In this document: piece by piece, positions 28,372-37,218 of the stretch
How the letters are laid out: each line of letters opens with the position of its first letter
Numbering within the stretch: the first letter of the stretch is position 1
DNA from: Sphingobacterium populi
Lineage (GTDB): Bacteria; Bacteroidota; Bacteroidia; Sphingobacteriales; Sphingobacteriaceae
Direction: 5' to 3'
DNA: 64,000 nucleotides
NCBI RefSeq assembly: GCF_001586775.1
Contig: NZ_LQXS01000003.1
Span: 434,001-498,000 of the forward strand
Translations under genes and position numbers: made by a program
The notes under the pieces: generated by a model
The model's input: only the letters and a program-made list of their open reading frames with translations
Told to the model about the DNA's origin: nothing
The model's database searches: none

Positions 28372-28809
28372 TTATATACAGGCGATTTTATTGACGCGAT
28401 TGGCGTGTCTTCCACCTTCGAATTCCGTCGAAAGGAAAGCTTGTACAATCTTCTTAGCCAACGTGATGTCAATAAATCGGGCAGGAATGCATAATACGTT
28501 AGCATCGTTATGTTGACGAGCCAGTACGGCAATCTCTTCGAGCCAAGCAATTGCTGCTCGGATACCTTGATGTTTATTAGCCGTGATCGCGACACCATTT
28601 GCGGATCCGCAGATCAATATACCTAATTTATTCTCCTTCTGTTCTACGCTGCTGGATACTGGATGTGCAAAGTCCGGATAATCGACTGAATCTGAATTGG
28701 AAGGGCCGAAATCAGCGACATCATAACCCGATTCCTTCAACACTGCTATTAACTGTTGTTTGTACTCGAATCCTGCATGATCACTACCTATAGCTATTCT
28801 TCTAGACAT
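28372..28809 (-). CDS. rpiB: Ribose-5-phosphate isomerase B
   Basis: Interconverts ribose-5-phosphate and ribulose-5-phosphate in the pentose phosphate pathway. 145 residues, family length, with GSDHAGFEYKQQL at the N-terminus (substrate phosphate and Asp/His), and the active-site cysteine in LICGSANGVAITANKH. It follows tatC by 9 bases, so cotranscribed. Substrate preference (ribose versus allose-6-phosphate) cannot be judged. Confidence 0.95.
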   Translation of the reverse strand: MSRRIAIGSDHAGFEYKQQLIAVLKESGYDVADFGPSNSDSVDYPDFAHPVSSSVEQKENKLGILICGSANGVAITANKHQGIRAAIAWLEEIAVLARQHNDANVLCIPARFIDITLAKKIVQAFLSTEFEGGRHANRVNKIACI

Positions 28810-28818
28810 AATAAGATG

Positions 28819-29694
28819 TTATTTTCGTTTGTAAAATTCTTTTTCCCTCTGCAATTTACTGCGTTTTACACTTGCCGACACAGATATACTTAGTTCATAT
28901 AATATAAACATAGGAGCACTTACCGTAAGCAGTGTAATAACATCTGCAGTAGGTGTTATGATTGCTGCGATGATTAGAATAATGACAATAGCATAACGTC
29001 TACTAGCACGCATAAATTCTGGTGTCATGATTCCCAACTTGGACAAGATGAAAATCAGGATCGGTAATAGAAAGATGACTCCACAGCCCAATGTCAACGT
29101 TGCAATGGTAGATAGATAAGAGTCTATCGTGATCTGATTGGTAATCTCTTCACTTAGGGATACATTAGCTAAGAAATTGACGGATAACGGTACCACAATG
29201 TAATAGCCAAATAAAGCACCAACAATGAATAGAATTGTCGCATAAAAAACAAAACCTCGAGCACCTTTGCGTTCTACGTCGGTCAACGCAGGTTTTACAA
29301 ATAACCAAACCTCAAATAGCAGATATGGAAAGCCTAGCGCTACGGCCATTAATAAACAAGAGTTGATCTGCAACATAAATTGCCCAGCCAACTCTGTATT
29401 GATTATGTTGAAGGGAATGCGCTCTACACAAAAACCTTCAAGGCTCAGCAAGTCGCCTAGCTTACACATCATTCGGTAAGTCCAAAAATCGAGGTTCTTG
29501 GGGCCCATAATGATGTCATTAAATACGAAATCGTAGAAGGTAAACGCCAGGATAGCAAATACCGCAATAGCGAGTACTGAACGTATCAGATGCCATCTCA
29601 GGACTTCTATATGTTCAAAAAAAGACATTTCTGCCTCTATGCTCTTTCCTTTGTTTTTTAATGCCTGTAGAAGTTTTAAGTTTTTATTTGACAT
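28819..29694 (-). CDS. tatC: Twin-arginine translocase subunit TatC
   Basis: Integral membrane receptor of the Tat pathway, which exports folded proteins. 291 residues with six predicted membrane helices and the conserved EVLRWHLIRS in the N-terminal cytoplasmic segment (about 29-38). A periplasmic loop before helix 2 is longer than in E. coli, with two Cys near residues 77 and 88. No tatA/B gene lies nearby. A plausible Tat substrate is the TIM-barrel protein at 11475-12479. Confidence 0.95.
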   Translation of the reverse strand: MSNKNLKLLQALKNKGKSIEAEMSFFEHIEVLRWHLIRSVLAIAVFAILAFTFYDFVFNDIIMGPKNLDFWTYRMMCKLGDLLSLEGFCVERIPFNIINTELAGQFMLQINSCLLMAVALGFPYLLFEVWLFVKPALTDVERKGARGFVFYATILFIVGALFGYYIVVPLSVNFLANVSLSEEITNQITIDSYLSTIATLTLGCGVIFLLPILIFILSKLGIMTPEFMRASRRYAIVIILIIAAIITPTADVITLLTVSAPMFILYELSISVSASVKRSKLQREKEFYKRK

Positions 29695-29724
29695 GTAGTT
29701 ATGTTATTCAATACGCGTATAAAC

Positions 29725-29760
29725 AAAAATACCATTCTTCGACCGAAGAATGGTATTTTT
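29725..29760 (-). terminator. accB-accC terminator
   Basis: A 17-bp near-perfect palindrome (AAAAATACCATTCTTCG and complement) with T tails both ways; 21 bases after the accC stop, before tatC. Confidence 0.88.
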
Positions 29761-29780
29761 TTTTGATTGTAACGTAGTCT

Positions 29781-31142
29781 TTAAGATTGTGATTCGTCTG
29801 GGTATTCTGTCAGATCAAATGTTTCCATAAACTTAGTAGTAAAGTTTCCTGCGCGGAAGTTTGGATCACGCATCAGGCGAAGATGCAAAGGAATAGTCGT
29901 TTTGATCCCTTCGATCACAAATTCGCTCAACGCACGCTCCATCGTGTTCAATGCCTCTTCACGAGTTTGTGCCACACAGATCAGCTTTGCGATCATTGAA
30001 TCATAGTTTGGTGGAATGGTATAGCCTGCATATACGTGTGTATCTACGCGCACACCATGTCCGCCTGGTGAATGAAAGTTCGTGATTTTACCCGGTGACG
30101 GGCGAAAGTTGTTGAACGGATCTTCTGCATTGATTCGACATTCGATCGCATGCATCGTAGGCTCGTAACTTTTGCCAGAGATCGGAATACCAGCGGCCAC
30201 TTTGATTTGCTCTTTGATCAAATCAAAGCTAATTACTTCTTCGGTAACAGGGTGTTCGACCTGAATTCGGGTATTCATTTCCATGAAGTAGAAGTTGCGG
30301 TGCTTGTCTACCAAAAATTCGATAGTACCCGCGCCCTCATATTTCACGGCCATTGCCCCTTTGATTGCTGCTTCGCCCATTTTGGCACGCAAATCTGGCG
30401 TGATAAAAGGAGAAGGCGCTTCTTCTACTAATTTCTGATGTCTACGTTGTATAGAACAGTCACGCTCCGAAAGATGACATACTTTGCCGTATTGATCTCC
30501 GATCACTTGGATCTCAATATGCCTTGGCTCTTCTACGTATTTTTCTAGGTAAATACCATCGTTACCAAAGGCTGCGGCTGATTCTTGACGAGCAGAATCC
30601 CAGCTTGGTTCAAAATCTTCGTCTTTCCAGATGATGCGCATTCCGCGCCCACCACCGCCAGCGGTTGCTTTGATGATAACCGGATAGCCGATTTCGTTCG
30701 CCAATTGAATACCTGTTTTTACATCAGGTACTAAACCAACAGAACCTGGTACGGTCGGTACACCAGCAGCTTGCATAGTCGCTTTTGCTGATGCTTTGTC
30801 ACCCATTTTCTCAATCTGATCTGCGGTAGCACCGATAAATTTGATGCCATATTCCGCGCAGATAGCCGAAAATTTTGCGTTCTCCGATAGAAAACCATAG
30901 CCCGGATGGATGGCATCAGCATTGGTCAATTCTGCTGCCGAGATAATGTTTGGAATATTTAAATAGGAATCTTTACTGGCCGGCGGGCCGATACATACAG
31001 CTTCGTCTGCAAATCGTACATGTAAACTATCTCTATCAGCAGTAGAATATACTGCCACACTTTGAATGCCCATCTCACGACAGGTACGGATAATGCGAAG
31101 TGCTATCTCTCCCCGGTTGGCAATCAGTATTTTTTTAAACAT
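29781..31142 (-). CDS. accC: Acetyl-CoA carboxylase biotin carboxylase subunit
   Basis: ATP-grasp enzyme that carboxylates the biotin on AccB, first half-reaction of malonyl-CoA formation. I choose the ATG at 31142 (453 residues, [17 protein letters not shown]) over the 20-codon upstream extension (31202), which overlaps the accB stop region and is not family-like. Key motifs: the glycine-rich ATP loop [10 protein letters not shown] (about 160-170), [15 protein letters not shown], and the C-terminal domain. It forms accB-accC with 61 bases between the genes; the cluster extends upstream to fabH and plsX. Confidence 0.97.
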   Translation of the reverse strand: MFKKILIANRGEIALRIIRTCREMGIQSVAVYSTADRDSLHVRFADEAVCIGPPASKDSYLNIPNIISAAELTNADAIHPGYGFLSENAKFSAICAEYGIKFIGATADQIEKMGDKASAKATMQAAGVPTVPGSVGLVPDVKTGIQLANEIGYPVIIKATAGGGGRGMRIIWKDEDFEPSWDSARQESAAAFGNDGIYLEKYVEEPRHIEIQVIGDQYGKVCHLSERDCSIQRRHQKLVEEAPSPFITPDLRAKMGEAAIKGAMAVKYEGAGTIEFLVDKHRNFYFMEMNTRIQVEHPVTEEVISFDLIKEQIKVAAGIPISGKSYEPTMHAIECRINAEDPFNNFRPSPGKITNFHSPGGHGVRVDTHVYAGYTIPPNYDSMIAKLICVAQTREEALNTMERALSEFVIEGIKTTIPLHLRLMRDPNFRAGNFTTKFMETFDLTEYPDESQS

Positions 31143-31203
31143 AAATTCTTGATAAAGTAAAAACAATGGAACAGCTAATTTTTCTTCTGGTCGAAGAAAC
31201 AAA

Positions 31204-31692
31204 TTAGCTAGGATCTACCAAGAATAATGGTTGATCGTATTCTACTGGTTGCGCATCGTTAACCAAAATCTTTACGATTTTACCCGATACTTCGGATTCA
31301 ATTTCGTTGAATAATTTCATGGCTTCTACGATACAAAGCACTTTACCTGAGGTAATCTCATCGCCAACATTCACAAACGATGGCTTGCCAGGGCCCGCAG
31401 AACGATAGAATGTACCGATCATTGGAGATTTTACCGTGATATAATTCGAGTTATCGTCTGCTGCCGGTTTGGTAGGAGCTTGTGAAGCCACATTCGCTGG
31501 TTCAGCAACTGGTGCAACGCTTGGTGTAGCAGCTGGTACTGCAGCCTGAGGTACAGTAGCAGTTACATAAGTAGGTTCTTGATTGGTTTTGATTGTGATC
31601 TTGAAATCCTTCTCTTCAATAGATACTTCGTTTACTCCAGACTTGGAAACGAACTTTATCAAATCTTGTACTTGTTTGATATCCATGCTCAT
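31204..31692 (-). CDS. accB: Acetyl-CoA carboxylase biotin carboxyl carrier protein
   Basis: Carries the covalently attached biotin. 162 residues: N-terminal dimerisation segment (1-35), an Ala/Pro-rich flexible linker (about 45-78), and a biotinyl domain (about 83-162) with the biotinylation lysine K126 in VEAMKLFNE. Located between fabH and accC in the usual lipid-synthesis cluster. Confidence 0.97.
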   Translation of the reverse strand: MSMDIKQVQDLIKFVSKSGVNEVSIEEKDFKITIKTNQEPTYVTATVPQAAVPAATPSVAPVAEPANVASQAPTKPAADDNSNYITVKSPMIGTFYRSAGPGKPSFVNVGDEITSGKVLCIVEAMKLFNEIESEVSGKIVKILVNDAQPVEYDQPLFLVDPS

Positions 31693-31735
31693 AGTCTCTT
31701 CTATTTTATAGTCTTGTTTGTAGTTAAATACGATA

Positions 31736-32734
31736 TTACTTTGGATCGTATGCCCATTTCAAATAGGTAGCTCCCCAGGTAAATCCTCCGCCGAAAGCTG
31801 CCATAATAATATTATCCCCTTTTTTTAATTTGCTTTCCCACTCCCAAAGGCATAGTGGAATCGTTGCGCTAGTGGTATTGCCGTATTTTTGGATGTTTAT
31901 CATCACTTTTTCTTCCGGTAATCCAGCGCGTTCGGCTGTAGCGTCGATGATGCGCTTATTGGCCTGATGTGGTGCTAACCAACTGATATCTTCAGATTGT
32001 AGTTGGTTTTTCTCCATGATTTCGGCGACCACGTCTGCCATATTAGTGACAGCAAACTTAAATACGCTACGTCCTTCTTGGTGGGCAAAGTGCATTTTAG
32101 CATCTACTGTTTCATGCGAAGCAGGGTTCAATGAGCCACCACCTTTAAGATTTAAAAATTCGGCTCCGGCGCCATCTGTTTTTAGAATAGAATCTTGCAG
32201 ACCATATCCTTCGGTATCCGGTTCTAATAAAACGCAGCCACAGCCATCACCAAAAAGAATGCAGGTGTTGCGATCTTCGTAGTTCACGATAGACGACATT
32301 TTGTCGGCACCTACTACGAGCACTTTTGTATGCTTTCCAGATTCGATAAATTGGGAGGCAGTTGTTAGTCCGAATAAGAAACCAGAACACGCCGCTTGCA
32401 AATCATAGCCCCATGCATTGGTAGCTCCGATTTTGTGAGCGACAAGATTTGCTGTAGCCGGAAACATCATATCAGGTGTGCTGGTACAGACAATAATTAG
32501 TTCGATATCCTTCGCGGTGATACCGCGTTTTTTTAGTAAGCCCTCAATTGCGGGCACTGCCAAGTCAGAAGTTGCTTTTCCTTCCCCTTTAAGGATGCGT
32601 CTTTCCTTAATACCGGTACGGCTTACAATCCATTCATCATTAGTGTCTACGATGGTCTCCAATTCCCGGTTCGTCAACACATAATCGGGAACGTATCCAT
32701 TTACAGCTGTAATTGCAGCACGGATTTTTGACAT
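31736..32734 (-). CDS. fabH: 3-oxoacyl-ACP synthase III
   Basis: Condenses acetyl-CoA (or branched acyl-CoA) with malonyl-ACP to start each fatty acid. 332 residues with the complete triad: C116 (AACSGFLFG), H256 (WLAPHQANKRI) and N286 (YGNTTSA). It follows plsX by 6 bases once the plsX frameshift is repaired, and precedes accB. Confidence 0.97.
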   Translation of the reverse strand: MSKIRAAITAVNGYVPDYVLTNRELETIVDTNDEWIVSRTGIKERRILKGEGKATSDLAVPAIEGLLKKRGITAKDIELIIVCTSTPDMMFPATANLVAHKIGATNAWGYDLQAACSGFLFGLTTASQFIESGKHTKVLVVGADKMSSIVNYEDRNTCILFGDGCGCVLLEPDTEGYGLQDSILKTDGAGAEFLNLKGGGSLNPASHETVDAKMHFAHQEGRSVFKFAVTNMADVVAEIMEKNQLQSEDISWLAPHQANKRIIDATAERAGLPEEKVMINIQKYGNTTSATIPLCLWEWESKLKKGDNIIMAAFGGGFTWGATYLKWAYDPK

Positions 32735-32740
32735 GTTTTA

Positions 32741-33678
32741 TTATTTAATGGCAGACTTGATTCGCTCGATGAATTTCGAGGATATCATATCTCGTGATTG
32801 TAAAACCATATTTTTAATCGCCGTAGGTGTGGAAATTCCATGCCCGATAACACTGGTGCGTTGACACCCAATACAGGGCTACCACCAAACTGTTCGTAAT
32901 TAAAGCGATCGAAAAACTCATCCTTGAATCCCTTTTTTAGCGTCACCACATAAAATGATTCTGCTAGCTTCAAAATCACGTTACCCGTATAGCCATCACA
33001 GACGAATACATCTGCATGATCTGAAAATAAATCTCGCCCTTCTGCATTGCCAATGAAATTAACTTTTTCGTTTGCTTTTAGTAGGGGATAGGTGCTAGTG
33101 GTAAGTAGATTTCCTTTCTCTGCTTCTTCACCAATGTTAACCAAACTGACTCGTGGTGTTTCGATGCGCAAAACATGTTCCGCATAAAAGCTACCTAAGA
33201 TAGCAAATTGATTGAGCATCTCGGGTTTGCAATCTGCGTTGGCACCTACATCTAGAAGCACGGCTGTTCCACCCTTTAGCTGAGGTACATTGGTAGCAAT
33301 CGCTGGGCGAAGTATTCCAGGAATAGTTTTGACACTAAACATAGAACCAACCAGCATGGCACCTGTATTTCCAGCAGAAGCAAAAGAGTCAATCTTTCCG
33401 TCTTTTAGAAACTCAAATCCTTTGGATATCGAAGAGTTAGGTTTTTGGGTGATCGCTTTCGTAGGGTGTTCATGCATGCCGATTTCATCAGGTGCATGCA
33501 CATAATCAAAAGCCGAAATATCACCCCCGGCGTTGGAGATTAGTTCTCGGGTTTTTTCTTCATTTCCAAATAGTACCAAACGTTGGTCATTTTGGAGGTT
33601 TTGTTGAGCTTCAATAGCTCCTTGTATCGTAGAGTTAGGGGCGTAATCTCCTCCTAGTACGTCTAAACCAATCTTCAT
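32741..33678 (-). pseudogene. plsX: Phosphate acyltransferase PlsX, frameshifted near the C-terminus
   Basis: Makes acyl-phosphate from acyl-ACP for phospholipid synthesis; generally essential with PlsY. As written the frame ends at 32785 (297 residues), with about 24 unrelated residues after GVNAPV. Adding one base near 32838-32846 restores the family C-terminus (IGHGISTPTAIKN...), stopping at 32741 with 312 residues, and places plsX 6 bases from fabH. N-terminal LDVLGGDYAPNSTIQGA and core FVCDGYTGNVILK are typical. Because plsX-fabH is an essential pair, a sequencing error is the simplest reading. Confidence 0.93.
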
Positions 33679-33710
33679 TCGTTATTATTTAATGAGTCAA
33701 TAATACGAAA

Positions 33711-33765
33711 AAACATCCCAATGTACAGGGAATAAATCGAATTAATCACTGTCAATGGGATGTTT
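33711..33765 (-). terminator. Attenuator-like terminator between rpmF and plsX
   Basis: A 10-bp stem (AAACATCCCA/TGGGATGTTT) with an AT-rich loop, followed on the minus strand by six T residues. It sits inside the ribosomal/lipid operon, after rpmF and 33 bases before plsX, so it may let most transcripts end after rpmF. Confidence 0.6.
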
Positions 33766-33775
33766 CGGAAGTTCC

Positions 33776-33967
33776 TTAGATTGCCGCTGTATTCTCGATA
33801 ATCAATTTACCGTTGTAGAACAAGTTGCCATCAACGGTGTATGCGCGGTGTGGCAAATGCACTGCACCAGTTTCTTGACATACTGTCAAACTTGGTTTAT
33901 CCGCTTTATAATGCGTTCTTCTTTTGTCTCTTCTTGACTTAGACATTTTACGTTTTGGATGTGCCAT
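33776..33967 (-). CDS. rpmF: 50S ribosomal protein L32
   Basis: 63 residues beginning MAHPKRKMSKSRRDKRR, the basic N-terminus typical of L32. The usual zinc-ribbon cysteine pairs are reduced: only one cysteine (TVCQETG) remains, so it is probably the zinc-independent paralogue. Cotranscribed with the DUF177 gene upstream (15 bases), as in many bacteria. Confidence 0.96.
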   Translation of the reverse strand: MAHPKRKMSKSRRDKRRTHYKADKPSLTVCQETGAVHLPHRAYTVDGNLFYNGKLIIENTAAI

Positions 33968-33982
33968 CTCGTATGTGTATTT

Positions 33983-34519
33983 TTAGTTATTTTTAATATT
34001 TCTTAAAGCTTCCCAGCGTGGATCTACCTGATCCTCCTTTAATTCATTCTTTATTGCATCTTCACTGGCTAACTGCCGAAGCATCTCTGGATCGCAATCC
34101 AGATTTTCGCCCTGTTCACTACATTTCGGATAGTGTGGTACCCGTACATTTATGTATTCGTACAGCAGATTAGAGATGTCAAACTCGTAATCATGATGCG
34201 ATAACACGATGATTTCATCTGATCCCTGATCCCACTCATCGTGTGTGAATTTTACGATTACCTTTTCCTTTATGTCTAAAGGAGATTGGAATTCTCGCAA
34301 ACATACATCACAGGTGAGTGTAATGTGCCCGGTAATCTCGAAATTAGTGACCAACATATTCTCTCGCTTCTGCAATTGTACATTGGCAAGGAGTTTTCCT
34401 TTTTTAACTAAGGAGTGGTCAAAACATGCAAAGAACGCGTCATCAACATCAAACTCGAAATTGTGCTTACCAGCCGAAAGGCCTGAAAATGGTATTTTAT
34501 ATTTTTTTAAATACTTCAC
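33983..34519 (-). CDS. DUF177 (YceD) family protein, GTG start
   Basis: Family found beside rpmF and plsX in most bacteria; linked in some species to 23S rRNA maturation, otherwise poorly understood. I choose the GTG at 34519 (178 residues, VKYLKKYKIPF...). The open frame reaches 34813, but its upstream part lies inside queH and beyond the promoter at 34539-34569, so it is not real. Cysteine pairs CDVC (about 96-99) and C-EQGENLDC are typical. First gene of the operon DUF177-rpmF-plsX-fabH-accB-accC. Confidence 0.9.
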   Translation of the reverse strand: MKYLKKYKIPFSGLSAGKHNFEFDVDDAFFACFDHSLVKKGKLLANVQLQKRENMLVTNFEITGHITLTCDVCLREFQSPLDIKEKVIVKFTHDEWDQGSDEIIVLSHHDYEFDISNLLYEYINVRVPHYPKCSEQGENLDCDPEMLRQLASEDAIKNELKEDQVDPRWEALRNIKNN

Positions 34520-34538
34520 AATCCAGTATTTGAGCCTG

Positions 34539-34569
34539 CAAAGATAATAGTTAAAACTATAGATTGCAA
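34539..34569 (-). promoter_or_regulatory. Promoter of the DUF177-rpmF-lipid operon
   Basis: Minus-strand TTG (34567-34569), 20-base spacer, TATCTTTG (34539-34546): a full Bacteroidota -33/-7 promoter. The predicted start is about 14 bases before the GTG codon, which decides that start. Confidence 0.85.
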
Positions 34570-34586
34570 CTCTTTTTAAACCTTTA

Positions 34587-35246
34587 TTATTCTTCGTCCC
34601 CGTAATATTTTTCGCCCAATTTGATCTTTTCGCGACCCGTTTCCATGCGCCACTTGTTGGTGTCGCGGAGCGAATAAGCGCAGCCACAGTATTCTTGCAT
34701 ATAAAATCGTTCGCGCTTACTGATTTCAAGCATACGTACACCACCCCCTTTCTTTCGCCAATTGAAGGTCCAGTAATCCATATTCTCGTGCCGTGATGCT
34801 GCTCGGATACCACAATCGTTGATCTGATCCATATTCTTCCATCGTGATATGCCCAACGAACTCGAGATCACATCGAAGCCATTTGCTGCTGCGTATTCAG
34901 CCGTTTTTTCGAAACGCATGTCAAAGCACATCGTGCATCGAATGCCTTTTTCAGGCTCGTGTTCCATGCCTTTGGCCAATTCAAACCAATGATCTACATC
35001 GTAATCCGCATCAATAAAGGGAATGTTGTGCTTTTCTGCAAAGCGAATGTTTTCCTCTTTACGCAAATCATATTCACTCCGTGGATGAATGTTGGGATTA
35101 TAAAAGTATATGGTAAAATCAATGTCCGATGAGATAAGCGCTTCCATCACTTCGCCTGAGCACGGAGCGCAGCAGGAGTGGAGTAGAAGCTTCTTGCCTT
35201 CATTTGGTAGGTTGATTTTTTCCCGAACGAACGGTTTATTTTCCAT
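34587..35246 (-). CDS. queH: Epoxyqueuosine reductase QueH
   Basis: Fe-S enzyme reducing epoxyqueuosine to queuosine at tRNA position 34, the last step of queuosine synthesis; it replaces QueG in many bacteria. From the ATG at 35246 it has 219 residues, with the cysteine cluster HSCCAPC (C25, C26, C29) and later CTMC and CGCAYSLRD motifs that bind the 4Fe-4S cluster and diiron centre. The in-frame extension to 35276 would begin before the promoter box and is rejected. tgt, an earlier step, is at 48920-50049. Confidence 0.93.
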   Translation of the reverse strand: MENKPFVREKINLPNEGKKLLLHSCCAPCSGEVMEALISSDIDFTIYFYNPNIHPRSEYDLRKEENIRFAEKHNIPFIDADYDVDHWFELAKGMEHEPEKGIRCTMCFDMRFEKTAEYAAANGFDVISSSLGISRWKNMDQINDCGIRAASRHENMDYWTFNWRKKGGGVRMLEISKRERFYMQEYCGCAYSLRDTNKWRMETGREKIKLGEKYYGDEE

Positions 35247-35251
35247 AGTTC

Positions 35252-35280
35252 CAAAGTTACCTACTTCCATGCACATTCAA
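35252..35280 (-). promoter_or_regulatory. queH promoter, box abutting the start codon
   Basis: Minus-strand TTG (35278-35280), 18-base spacer and TAACTTTG (35252-35259), whose G is 6 bases before the ATG: a probable leaderless message. Confidence 0.65.
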
Positions 35281-35310
35281 AAATTATCGCTCTAAATTGC
35301 CCGAAAGACA

Positions 35311-35345
35311 AACAGCCTGTAACTTCTTAGGTGTTACAGGCTGTT
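35311..35345 (-). terminator. recA terminator
   Basis: A 13-bp perfect stem (AACAGCCTGTAAC) with a 9-nt loop, 33 bases after the recA stop, before queH. The tail is T-rich but not a clean run. Confidence 0.75.
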
Positions 35346-35378
35346 GTTTATAATAATAATGATCTTGTGATCGACAGA

Positions 35379-36410
35379 TTATTCTGCGTCTCCTTCTTTC
35401 AATGCGCTTTGATCTAAATCAACACCAGTCACTTCGGCGCGAATCTTAGCTTCCAATTCATCCATTAGATCCGGATTATCTATTAAAAGATTTCTGACAG
35501 CATCGCGTCCTTGCCCCAATTTGGTGTCGCCATAGCTAAACCAAGAGCCAGATTTCTTGACGATACCATATTCTACACCAAGGTCGATGATTTCACCAGA
35601 TTTGGAAATACCTTCACCAAACATGATGTCGAATTCGGCAATACGGAATGGAGGTGCTACTTTGTTCTTTACGATCTTCACTTTTACGTGGTTACCCGCT
35701 ACCTCATCGCCATCTTTGATTTGCGAAGTACGACGAATATCCAAACGTACGGAAGCATAAAACTTCAAGGCGTTACCACCTGTCGTGGTTTCTGGATTTC
35801 CGAACATCACACCAATCTTCTCACGCAACTGGTTGATGAAGATACAACAACAGTTGGTTTTTGCAATCGTACCTGTTAATTTACGCAATGCTTGTGACAT
35901 CAATCGTGCTTGCAATCCCATTTTAGAATCACCCATTTCGCCTTCGATCTCGCCTTTTGGTACTAATGCCGCTACCGAGTCAATAACGATTACATCAATC
36001 GCGCCGGAGCGAATCAAGTTATCGGCGATTTCCAAAGCTTGCTCTCCATTATCTGGCTGCGAGATCAATAGATTTTCGATATCTACGCCAAGCTTTTGAG
36101 CATAATATTTATCAAATGCGTGCTCCGCATCAATGAAAGCGGCAATACCGCCTTTTTTCTGTGCTTCTGCTACGATATGAGTGGCTAAGGTAGTTTTACC
36201 AGAAGATTCTGGGCCATAGATCTCGATCACACGACCTTTTGGCACACCGCCAATGCCTAAAGCAATATCAAGACCTAGAGATCCTGTAGAAATGGATTCA
36301 ATCGGCTCTACCGCAGAATCGCCTAATTTCATGATGGTTCCTTTACCGTAGGATTTCTCTAGTTTATCTAAGGTAAGCTGTAGTGCTTTTAATTTATCTG
36401 AATTACTCAT
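35379..36410 (-). CDS. recA: Recombinase RecA
   Basis: Forms ATP-dependent filaments on single-stranded DNA for strand exchange and SOS activation. 343 residues, with Walker [10 protein letters not shown] (about 66-74), Walker [11 protein letters not shown], and the DNA-binding loop L2 region [20 protein letters not shown]. Own promoter and terminator. I saw no LexA-type palindrome overlapping the promoter. Confidence 0.99.
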   Translation of the reverse strand: MSNSDKLKALQLTLDKLEKSYGKGTIMKLGDSAVEPIESISTGSLGLDIALGIGGVPKGRVIEIYGPESSGKTTLATHIVAEAQKKGGIAAFIDAEHAFDKYYAQKLGVDIENLLISQPDNGEQALEIADNLIRSGAIDVIVIDSVAALVPKGEIEGEMGDSKMGLQARLMSQALRKLTGTIAKTNCCCIFINQLREKIGVMFGNPETTTGGNALKFYASVRLDIRRTSQIKDGDEVAGNHVKVKIVKNKVAPPFRIAEFDIMFGEGISKSGEIIDLGVEYGIVKKSGSWFSYGDTKLGQGRDAVRNLLIDNPDLMDELEAKIRAEVTGVDLDQSALKEGDAE

Positions 36411-36429
36411 TTACGTAGTTTTAATAGTT

Positions 36430-36459
36430 CAAATATACACACAAAACTGATGTGTGCAA
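36430..36459 (-). promoter_or_regulatory. recA promoter
   Basis: Minus-strand TTG (36457-36459), 19-base spacer, TATATTTG (36430-36437). Predicted leader about 13 nt. It is one of the best promoter matches in the window. Confidence 0.85.
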
Positions 36460-36490
36460 ACAAAAATGCTAAAATAATTAGTTTTATTTT

Positions 36491-37153
36491 TTAAACGTTA
36501 CCTGCCGTTTGCGTACTAAAGTTTTTGCTGAAATACTGACAAAAATAGGTGATGGGGCAGATTTCACATTTAGGCTTGCGGGCTAAGCAGATATAGCGGC
36601 CATGCAAGATCAGCCAGTGGTGGGCAACTTTGATCGTTTCTTCTGGCAAATGTTTTACCAGTTGTTTTTCTACCGCCAAAGGTGTAGTCGCTCTTTGTGT
36701 CAGCCCTAATCTATTCGCTACGCGAAATACATGCGTATCGACTGCCATCGCTGGGTTGTCGTACACCACAGAAGAAATGACATTGGCCGTTTTGCGACCA
36801 ACGCCCGGCAGCTTCACCAAATCTTCCACTTTTTCGGGCACGATTCCGTCAAACTCAGCTAGTAGCTTTTGCGCCATGCCGACCAAATGTTTGGCTTTGT
36901 TATTTGGGTAACTCACCGAGCGGATGTAAGAAAACACTTCTTCTACGGAGCTTGCTGCAAGCGATTCAGGCTCTGGATAACGCGCAAACAAAGCTGGCGT
37001 GACCTGATTGATTCGCTTGTCGGTACACTGCGCAGACAAGATGACCGCTACCAACAGTTCGTACGGGTTGGAGTAATGCAACTCCGTTTCTGCATCGGGG
37101 TTATGCGTGGAGAAATAGTCAACGAAGGCTTTATATCGATCTTTTTTCAGCAT
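36491..37153 (-). CDS. nth: Endonuclease III
   Basis: Bifunctional DNA glycosylase/AP lyase removing oxidised pyrimidines. From the ATG at 37153 it has 220 residues, with the helix-hairpin-helix LPGVGRKTA (catalytic Lys in it), the catalytic Asp in AVDTHVFRV, and a 4Fe-4S loop C-X6-C-X2-C-X5-C near the C-terminus (CLARKPKCEICPITYFC). Divergent from mutS, 65 bases apart, so two repair genes share an intergenic region. Confidence 0.97.
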   Translation of the reverse strand: MLKKDRYKAFVDYFSTHNPDAETELHYSNPYELLVAVILSAQCTDKRINQVTPALFARYPEPESLAASSVEEVFSYIRSVSYPNNKAKHLVGMAQKLLAEFDGIVPEKVEDLVKLPGVGRKTANVISSVVYDNPAMAVDTHVFRVANRLGLTQRATTPLAVEKQLVKHLPEETIKVAHHWLILHGRYICLARKPKCEICPITYFCQYFSKNFSTQTAGNV

Positions 37154-37218
37154 GAACAAAGATAATTAATATTATCCTTATTACTTTTACCCTGCTTAAA
37201 ACCGAAAACTGATTACCA

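Noticed and set aside
34520..34813. N-terminal extension of the DUF177 frame
   Set aside because: Overlaps queH on the same strand and lies upstream of the promoter at 34539-34569; the DUF177 family starts near the GTG at 34519.
36411..36460. SOS box at recA
   Set aside because: No convincing palindromic LexA site seen around the promoter; not claimed.
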